The notes below the pieces were generated by a model, which saw nothing but the letters and a program-made list of their open reading frames with translations, was not told the origin of the DNA and did not search any database. DNA of 64,000 nt from Lunularia cruciata (Eukaryota > Streptophyta > Marchantiopsida > Lunulariales > Lunulariaceae). The stretch covers positions 7,941,001 through 8,005,000 of the forward strand of contig OX419758.1 of NCBI GenBank assembly GCA_948567375.1, given 5' to 3'. The position numbers were made by a program, and so were the translations under genes. This document shows, one piece after another, positions 56,600-64,000 of this stretch (within the stretch, counting starts at the first letter, position 1; each line of letters begins with the position of its first letter).

Positions 56600-57532
56600 T
56601 GGCACTTAGGGTTTTTGGATTGATCTTCCTACTACTTCAGCTTGTGCTTCACTTGAAGGATCTTTGCCTTCTTCTTCCACTTCCACTTCCACTTCTACTT
56701 CTAGCTATTGTCTTTCTTGTTGATCTTTGGGCCAAAGTTCTTGTTCTTGTCTTTTTTTTGGTGTCCACCTACTCGTCTTTGAGGACATTGGGTTCTTGGT
56801 TTGGACTTAGAGGTACTCAGGTCAATGTGATGTTCTACCCTAGTCCTTGGCTTGGTTCTCCTAGTCCTCACTTGGCTCTAAGGTTAGAGCAGATTTTCCA
56901 TCCTCATACTACTCCCCTCCATCATTCTACTATACACCCTTATAATGTAAACGATCCTTCTTCTTCTTTCAAATCTTCTTGGTTTGCTTCCAAAGTTACA
57001 TCTATTATTTGGGGAATTCTTCTTGCTTTCTCTTTGCAGGTGTATGTGACTTTGTTGGAATTATACTCTTCTTCTTTGCCTTTGTGGTGGCCACTTCTTC
57101 CTCCATTGGTATGAATTCTCTTGTTGCTACATAATGTGCATCCGCTCCTTTGTACTTCTTGATAAATAATTTGCCTTTGTGTTCCAAGGCAAAGTACCAC
57201 ACCAGATAAAAATGGCTTGGGAACTTCTTGTGCTCCTCCCTTTTTAACAAATTCAACTCCATGTATAAATATATCACAAAGGAGGCTAGGTATATTACTA
57301 TGTTATATTCCTCAAACTCCTTGTGTAAGCTCCTTGCTTTGAAGTAAAACATCTTCACCCAATTGAGAGGCTCCCCTTGGTACATGTACTCAAAGAAGAT
57401 GGCTTGATTATTGATAAGATAGGTTGTTCTCTTTGGCTTGATAGGCTCCCCTTGGTACATGTACTCAAAGAAGATGGCTTGATTATTGATAAGATAGGTT
57501 GTTCTCTTTGGCTTGAACAACTCTATAACCAA
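56600..57532 (-). pseudogene. Module D protein ORF, copy 3
   Basis: The best-preserved copy: 175 residues are open at 57532-57005, then a frame change gives QIIDVTLEANQEDLKEEEG and an acidic EVEVEVE tail coded by a hexanucleotide repeat near 56665-56700. Motifs shared with copy 1 are FVIYLYMELNLLKREEH, FPSHFYLVWY and the QIIDVT block. The N-terminal part holds a 25-residue tandem duplication (KPKRTTYLINNQAIFFEYMY...). No known domain is recognised. The Lys-rich C-terminus (TKAKKKSIIPTKSHTPAKRK) could be nuclear or nucleic-acid binding, which is inference. The opposite-strand frame at 56488-57114 is a shadow. Confidence 0.5.
57368..57516 (-). repeat. Perfect 75-bp in-frame tandem duplication
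   Basis: The unit starting AGGCTCCCCTTGGTACATGT at 57368 repeats at 57443 with no difference over 74 bases. It adds exactly 25 residues to the minus-strand ORF without breaking it. Confidence 0.96.
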
Positions 57533-57838
57533 CTTCTTTCACTATTGCCTTTTTGGATTGGGTCCTTATAACTCCTCACTTTCCATCCATTGTTCTTTGA
57601 TTGCTTATTTGCAAAGGTCAACTTGGTGACTTTAGTCAATGCCTTGTATGTAAACTTTGTATCAAGTATCAATAGCTCTCACTAGTCATGCACCTAGTCC
57701 CAAAAAATTCCTCCAATTCTCTTCACTCCTATTGTATGAGTTTCCTCTCATTCAGGCTAATGGTAATTTTGATGAATCTTAATTGGACCAAAGCTTGGGA
57801 TGAGATATATAGATGTATAGTCCTAAGAAGTGATTTCC

Positions 57839-58770
57839 TGTAATACCAATAGCTAGATAGATCATCTAGAGATGAAATTTGGTTTGGTAACATCTGGAAG
57901 GATATTATACATGATGTACTAGATAAGCTAGAGGGATCACCAAAAGAATACTTCTTCTAATAGGCCAAAAACAAAAACATGTTTGGAAACTTTAGAATTA
58001 ATAACTAGGCATATGATCTAGAGGTGAAACTTGAGTTGGTAACATCTAGAAGGATGTTACACATGATGTAGAATGTAGATTAGGTAGAGGTATCACCAAA
58101 AGAGCACTTCTACTAATAGAGCAGAAGCCAAAATTAACCTGAACTTGAGGCAATTTTGGAGGCCTAAACATATGAATTAGGCCTCAAAAATGTGTAGATG
58201 TTCCTCCCCCAACAGAGAAAAGGTTGGCCTTTCCCTCTTCCTGGTTTGTCTCACCAAGAGCTTTCCAACGGTACCTCACCTACATGATTCTAAGATTCTT
58301 ATAGGAAGATTCTCTTTAGTCAAAGCCTGTTTGACCAACCAGATGGGACCAAGACCAACATGTCACCTATCCATGTACCTAATCGTATGGTGGAGCTTCT
58401 TTGGAGGAGACTTTTCATTCTGTGAGAAGGGAAGTCGATGTGAGGTACCTCTGCAATAGTTACGACGTTATTGCATATCGTGTAGTGCTTTGACCAAAAT
58501 TTGCCTGCGCGTATTCTACTTTTCCCACTCAGAGTGAAATCTTCCTCCTCCCAATCATTTCCTGCCAAGAAAATTTTGTAAGCCTCGTCCCCTTTCACCT
58601 CCTTTCCTAGCAAGGAAATTTTATCCTTGATAGGAAGGGATAAAATTTTAAGACTAGGATTTTCCTTGGCGATATAATAAAGAGAAGGTGTTCCTTTGGG
58701 GTATCGGAGGATAGAGTGTGAAATCTATATTTTCTCTCTTGGAGAGTTCTCTTGTCCTCGGAGTATTACA
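57839..58770 (+). mobile_element. Solo LTR of family A, copy 3, with an extra insert
   Basis: Runs TGTAATACCAATAG to GGAGTATTACA, with TTTCC before (57834-57838) and CTTCC after (58771-58775), a duplication with one mutated base. It has both 156-bp units. About 255 bp (near 58411-58665), absent from copies 1, 2 and 4, sit just upstream of the TATA box. That insert ends in a hairpin. Confidence 0.9.
58616..58648. repeat. 11-bp perfect inverted repeat in the LTR insert
   Basis: AAATTTTATCC at 58616-58626 pairs with GGATAAAATTT at 58638-58648 across an 11-base loop. Confidence 0.88.
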
Positions 58771-59100
58771 CTTCCGTAATCATAAAATTGTACATATGTG
58801 ACAATTTGGATTTCTCCATTTTCAGATTCCTCCAAGTAATTGGAAGAAGTTTAATAGCTTTGTTTTGAAGAACTTCTAAATGTGATTCCACTATATGGAC
58901 ACTGGACTGCACCCATCTCCTAGAGCCTGAGATGAGATGTAAGGATGTTCAGTCTTAAGAAGTGACCTCCGTAGTCACAAAATTTTACATATGAGGCAAT
59001 TAGGATTTCTCCATTTTCAAATTCCTCCAGGTGATTGGAAGAAGTTTAATAACTTTTATTTGAAGAACTTCTAAATGCGATTCCACCCCATGGACGATGG

Positions 59101-59689
59101 ACGGTCGTACAAAATGTTTTCTGTATTTAGTTTCCTGTGATCTTCTATATTCATATCAATAGGAACAGTTTCGTGATTCCAATCTCTAGACATAGCAATT
59201 GACTTTATATCTATTATAGACAATTGACTTCATATGTCTATATGAAGTCATGACAAGTATATTTCAAATCTGTGCTATCAATTTCGTGATCCTCTCACTT
59301 CGGCATTCTAGATATATAACTCCAAATACTATGCACCAAAAAGGCTGCGCAGAATCTGTATTCAGGCCTGTCACAAAACCAGAATGACTTCCTTTGATTT
59401 CTACATGAGTCCTTGGACGTACTACCGTCGGAGTTCAAACCTATAGAGGAACTCTGTGGTTTGAACAACTCTAAAGCTGAAACTGAAATTTGAGAGCCTT
59501 CTCGACAATGCGTGCGTCCTATACTTTTCAGTTTGCACACTTGAAGGTTTCTTCTTGATCGATTTCATGCATGAATAATATGCCATAGATCGATAAACAG
59601 GTGTTTTGACTTGATTTAGTTCACGCATATTGCTATCACGATGTAAAAAGTTCAATTATCTTTACGTAGCTATGCTATGTAAAGATAGT
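59101..59689. other. Unassigned sequence
   Basis: Minus-strand readings near 59295-59540 (SCRNQRKSFWFCDRPEYRFC) have more balanced codons but no recognised domain. Nothing is supported. Confidence 0.35.
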
Positions 59690-60300
59690 TAAACATACCT
59701 ACTGTATTTGACTTTAATTCAATAACAATAACATCATTTAATGTGATTATATATGTATATATATAGTTTATTATTTACTGATTCAATAACAGATACTGTT
59801 TTTCTCATTCTTAAATATTTATCCAATTAAATTATTTGTTTATGAAATTAAATAAATTATTTGTTTAATAAATTATATTTATTATACATAAATAGTTTTA
59901 TAATTTAAAAATTATATTTTTATATAAAATGATAATAAAATTTAAATTTATGTTTAAATATTATTCTAAATTTTAAGTTCTACAAATAGAATATAAATAT
60001 ATCAACCACATAAATTTTTTTTATTTAATATGATGTACTAATGACCAAAAAATATTTTATTAGATATTTAATATAATAAAATATTTAGATATTTTAGTTT
60101 AAGAAAAAATATAGTACATATACTATGAACATTATATCAATGTAAAAAATATTATTTTTAATATACAATTTACTTTAAAACATAGATTAATTTTATTTTA
60201 AACATCTATAATATATTAGAGTGACAATGTAGTCAATATTTTAAATATTTGAGATTAAAAGAATCTACAATTAAATTTTAGAATGAAATATGCCATTGTT
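59690..60300. other. Extremely AT-rich island
   Basis: About 600 bp dominated by A and T, with many AATTTAAA, ATATTTA and TATATA strings, clearly above the surroundings. It may be a matrix-attachment-type sequence or the non-coding interior of a transposon. Confidence 0.7.
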
Positions 60301-60779
60301 AAATTGATCCACCACGTGATTATAAACCCTACTATCATTGCTTTTTATTCTACTTGGAGACCATAAACAACATACAATGATCTGATTTGTGGTGCATCAT
60401 CAATGGGTGGATCGTTTTAACAAGGGGTAGGTAGATTTAACAATACCTATAAAATAAATAACACTTAACTTTTTTTTATATGCTTTTGCTTTTGAAACAC
60501 ACATAAATGCATGTTGTAGCAAAAAGCTCAGTTCTATGATCTTTTATATACCTTAGGTCTAGTTCATAATTCTTATTCTTTTTATTAAACAATCAAAATA
60601 TTGTATATATCATCTTTTTTACTTCCTTTCTTTTGTCCACCTATGCATTTAGATAGATAGCAATCAACGTGTGGTAATTTGGAGATATTATTATGAATAC
60701 TTCAATCATCATTTGGATTTAGTATCAAGTGTTTACTAGCTTATTATATATTAGTGATACAAACCTATCAAAAAAGCTA
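60301..60779. other. AT-rich spacer
   Basis: No gene is seen. It separates the AT island from the minus-strand DUF7869-type relic. Confidence 0.4.
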
Positions 60780-62110
60780 TCTTTAATGACTCCGACTAAG
60801 ATGTAGTCCTCATACTCCAATTATTCTTGCAGTTCTTTTAGCCACCACAACTTCTTCTCGAACATGTACACTTTGTTTGGACCAAGTATCCCCTTGATAC
60901 TTATACATTGTATGATAGTTGTTCTTTTAAATTTTTTCTACCACGATGACTATTTTATATTTTACCAAGTACCTTCTTGGCATTCTCCAATTGATTGGTT
61001 GTAGTAAATACCTCTTTGTAATTTAGATTGTCAATATTTGTTGAAAGGTTCTCCAAATACTTGACATTGTTGATTAAGTATGGAAGTATCTCATTAGCAT
61101 GAGAAGTTGCAATTCTCCTAATTAAAGGTTCACATTCAAAGGAGTGATTTTATAGTCCTTACTTGCATCATCTTGTTGCCAAATCATCCTTCCATTCTTT
61201 GGTTTCATCCTATGTTAATTATCTCCTTCACTTGGTATAATGGAAGTCCATCTCACATGGAAAATCGAAACATAATAGGAAAGAGTGACCTACAAGGTTT
61301 CTCACTTTGTAAGAATGAACATAACTTATGCAGTTTTGCAATCTTTGCAACCATCAGCAAATATGACTCAAGATGAGGTAATTTTTCATTAACCTCATAT
61401 TCTTGCAAAAAGTTGTCGCAAAGAAAGCACTCAATGTTCCTTAGTGCTTGTGATACTTGTGAGAAGCATGAATCAAAATCTTCATGCGTGTCACCAACTA
61501 TCAAACAGGCCACTTGAATGCTCTCAAACAAAACTCTTGCAGCAAGTTTCAAGAGATATTCAAACATTAGCATGTTCGTATTATCCTTGCCAAAGTTGTC
61601 TGATTATAAGAATAGATTTTTTGCAAGGGCTTGAATATTTGTATTGTAGACCTTGAGGCTCGTGAATCTACAATGTTCAAACCATCTATGAGAGAAATAT
61701 CATTTTCTCCATCTCCATGATAACTCAATTGCTTCAATATCTCAAGTATTAAATTCCTTGGTTTCAAGTAGCTCATCTCAAACAATTATTTATTGAATAA
61801 TGCTTGAAATAATGGATTGACAAAATATAAGTTGTCACCATAGTCTACGTTGAATGATTTTTGATCTTAGAGTGCTTTCCCAAATGAATTGACGGGGGAA
61901 TTAACGTCTCTAATCTAAAAGTCCTTGACTACAAAATGTCATGTCACACTTTGGTATCCATGGGTTAGGAATCTTGTCAATGAGATAGACCAAGGGTGTT
62001 AGGCAAAATCTTGAAAGGATTTTGAAGTTCATTCCCAAATGTTTGGTCCTTTTCTTAGTTTTTTCTATCTTATCTTGGATGATGGAGATGTGCTTTTTTG
62101 GATTGGATCC
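60780..62110 (-). pseudogene. DUF7869-type domain protein relic
   Basis: On the minus strand, pieces in several frames read LAKNLFL, then SDNFGKDNTNMLMFEYLLKL (about 61611-61550), then SIQVACLIVGDTHEDFDSCF and SQALRNIE (61253-61573), and later EDGLPLYQVKE. The order L-x-DN-x-KDNxN, YL, then VGHTHEDIDxxFS is that of the DUF7869 family of large plant and animal proteins thought to come from transposons. Here the first His of HTHED is Asp. Stops and frameshifts are frequent. The family function is unknown; an RNase H-like nuclease role has been supposed from the conserved acids. Confidence 0.7.
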
Positions 62111-64000
62111 AACCAAGAATCACTTGTCATGGTAGTATTTTTTGGTTAGGTTATGGTAGATTATAGAAACCTAATTCAAAATATCAAAAATTAAATTAGA
62201 GAACGTGAAGAATGGATTTAACCTTATAACCATGATTATAGCATTATTGTCTAAGGAAGGAACTTATAACTATTTATAATAAAGGAAAAAAATGAAAGTT
62301 GGAGGTAAACTCTAAACTAAGATTCTAAGAAAGTGGTACAAATAATGTACTTAGAGGAGCCAAAAATCTGAGAACACAAGATAAGAAGGGAAAGAGTGGA
62401 TTTATATATAAAACCATATTTTATGTGTGATCCAAAGGTGTACATGTAAGAGCTTAAAAGGTTAGGTAAAGAGAATCAAAAGAAAGAAGAAGTTCAACTT
62501 GAACCTAGATTCTAGTAATGTGGGTCAAATGTGTTTGTCACACCATTTGTAGCTTCACATCTAGATTTCTTGGACACTAGAGTAGTAGTTATAGCAATTA
62601 GAGGTATTTTGGAAGTTACTCGCGGACTACTTTCAGTCGGTCAGATTTTGTGTTTTAGGTATTGACTACATGGTGTGGACCATCATTGCTTGCACCATTT
62701 GCACCGTTGGGTGTGTCGTCAAAGGGACCATTGGTGTGAGAACTAGGTCAAAATCAAGAGTATACTCTAGTAGTGCAGCTCTAGAGAGCTCACTTCTCTA
62801 TTGTTGAGCTTCGAGTTCTTGGCTAGAGTGGACAGAAAGCATCACCTGGAGTCTCTTAGCTAGAGTGGATGTGGCTTGATTGTAATTAGGGCCCAAATGT
62901 TGGCAGATCAAGTATTGATCTGATTTGAGTTGATGAAGAACTGATTACAACAGAGAAGTGAGAGTAAGGGGGAAATTGGGTGCAGGAATTGCGAGTGTTG
63001 GTGGTATCTCCAAGCTCAATGGATCGTGGTGTCTTGATCAAGTAGTTCAGATTTCCCTGAAAGAGATTGTATGTGGAAGCGCTGGCCAAATTCGGAGCTA
63101 GAGAGAAGCAATTTTCAAGTGGTAGTTGTGATTTTTAGCTCAAGAGGTGAAAGCATGACCAATTTGTTACGAGTTGACCTCAAAAAGTGAAATTGAAGGT
63201 GGAGTTTGGAGTACATTCTTGTGAATTAGAGATTGGATGAAACAAATTTTTCCAATTGGCTCAAGTGAAGAATTAGTAGAGAATTTAACGGTCAGCCAAA
63301 TTTAGGGATTTATGTTAGATTTTATGTTAGATTTTGTGAAAGGTTTACATCAGATTTTGGCGAGAAGAACTTTGATCCCATTCTCCAATGATCCTTGTAA
63401 CTTAGGAAGTAGATAGGTACTCTGATTATGTCAAATACCAAATGGTGGCAGAGTCAGTCTGGTGTTGCTTTATGAGATGGAGGGTTTTTTTTTTAGCCTT
63501 CTTATGATTGGACCCCTTCCATTCTCTACTATGTTTGTGCACCATGTTTGTGTGAGGTGCCCTGAATTTAGAGTGTTGGTGCTCTGGTGTGCTCTCAATA
63601 GTGAGGTTGGAGTGATGACCAATCAGACTATCTATGTTTCTCTGTGGTGAGGCAAGAAGTGATGACCTGTAGATCGTGAGAGTGCGTGTTGTGATGGCAG
63701 ATTACGAGTCACCCTTTCCCCTAGTGTAGTTGTCTTAGTTAGAGTTACATTAGTGGGTAGTGTTCCGTTAGGGTTGGCACTTGGTGGGGTACTTGCAATT
63801 TGCGGTTGGTGGTTTGCGATTACTTTATCATGACGGAGTTCTTTGGGGATTCCAAAGGATATAGCCCTATAGTACACAATGGGTTTACTCGGAGTGGCGC
63901 TTGGTATCAGCTTGTATCTTAGGTCCCAATGAGGGAGGAGATTGACTCTGAGTTGGAGTTTGACCCAAGAATTGATTCAGTTGAGAGTGCACTTGGTGTG
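62111..64000. other. Unassigned sequence at the right edge
   Basis: From about 62500 the sequence is G-rich on the + strand and looks like the leader of a retroelement. A TGGTATCAG string near 63901 resembles the initiator-Met primer site, which could mean an LTR end lies just to its left. Without the other LTR this cannot be confirmed. Confidence 0.3.

Larger units (their letters stand above)
57801..59100 (+). repeat. Tandem duplication of about 195 bp, one unit split by the family A LTR
   Basis: 57801-57838 plus 58776-58933 forms one unit; 58934-59100 is most of a second. Shared strings include TAAGAAGTGA, ATTTCTCCATTTTCA and GATTGGAAGAAGTTTAATA. Unit 2 (AAGTGACCTCCGTAGTCAC) shows the uninterrupted site into which the LTR went. 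Confidence 0.8.

Noticed and set aside
56488-57114. 208-residue + strand reading rich in Leu and Pro
   Set aside because: It is the complement of the module D ORF, and the Leu/Pro run comes from the CTTCCA repeat that codes an acidic tail on the other strand.
63901-63912. TGGTATCAG as a primer site of another LTR element
   Set aside because: No matching LTR pair is in the window and the next bases (CTTG) do not extend the tRNA match well.

Overview
The window looks like nuclear DNA of a plant with a large, repeat-filled genome. A gymnosperm, probably a conifer, is my best guess, but that is inference. The reasons are low gene density, nested LTR retrotransposons of mixed and mostly old age, many decayed open reading frames, and one small three-exon plant gene. 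I see no rRNA, tRNA, CRISPR array, operon or bacterial feature.

The only convincing host gene is at 21215-22216 (+). Its three exons encode a 118-residue secreted eight-cysteine protein of the LORELEI-like (LLG) family. LLG proteins are normally GPI-anchored co-receptors of FERONIA-type receptor kinases. This copy stops right after the eighth cysteine and has no GPI-attachment tail. It sits in a more GC-rich island (about 19650-22250).

Layout. 1-2651 holds nothing I can name apart from a short repeat. 2657-16869 is a three-layer nest. An old Ty1/copia element (target duplication GGTTG) was entered by a coiled-coil-coding repeat (about 6440-16062), which was entered by a Ty3/gypsy chromovirus (8046-13684, target duplication TGCTA). 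The chromovirus LTRs carry a dense array of heat-shock-element units just upstream of the TATA box. 16870-21214 has hairpins, a TA microsatellite and unassigned sequence. After the LLG gene, 22217-34180 is AT-rich, with a 300-bp dispersed repeat, a degenerate satellite and a minus-strand relic of a HARBI1-type transposase. 34190-59100 is a patchwork of one repeat family in several copies (modules here called D, K and C), cut by solo LTRs of two families (A and B) and by a second, deleted copia element (42452-47390, target duplication ACTAG). 59690-60300 is a very AT-rich island. 60780-62110 (-) is a decayed DUF7869-type gene. The rest to 64000 is unassigned.

Most mobile elements are dead: they carry stops, frameshifts, lost catalytic residues and deletions. 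Their boundaries are still clear, because seven insertions have matching flanking duplications (5 bp exact in five, 4 bp exact in the two family B solo LTRs) and two more have near or partial matches. The parts most worth following up are the heat-shock-type LTR promoter, the D-K-C family with its conserved coiled-coil protein, and the anchor-less LLG protein.
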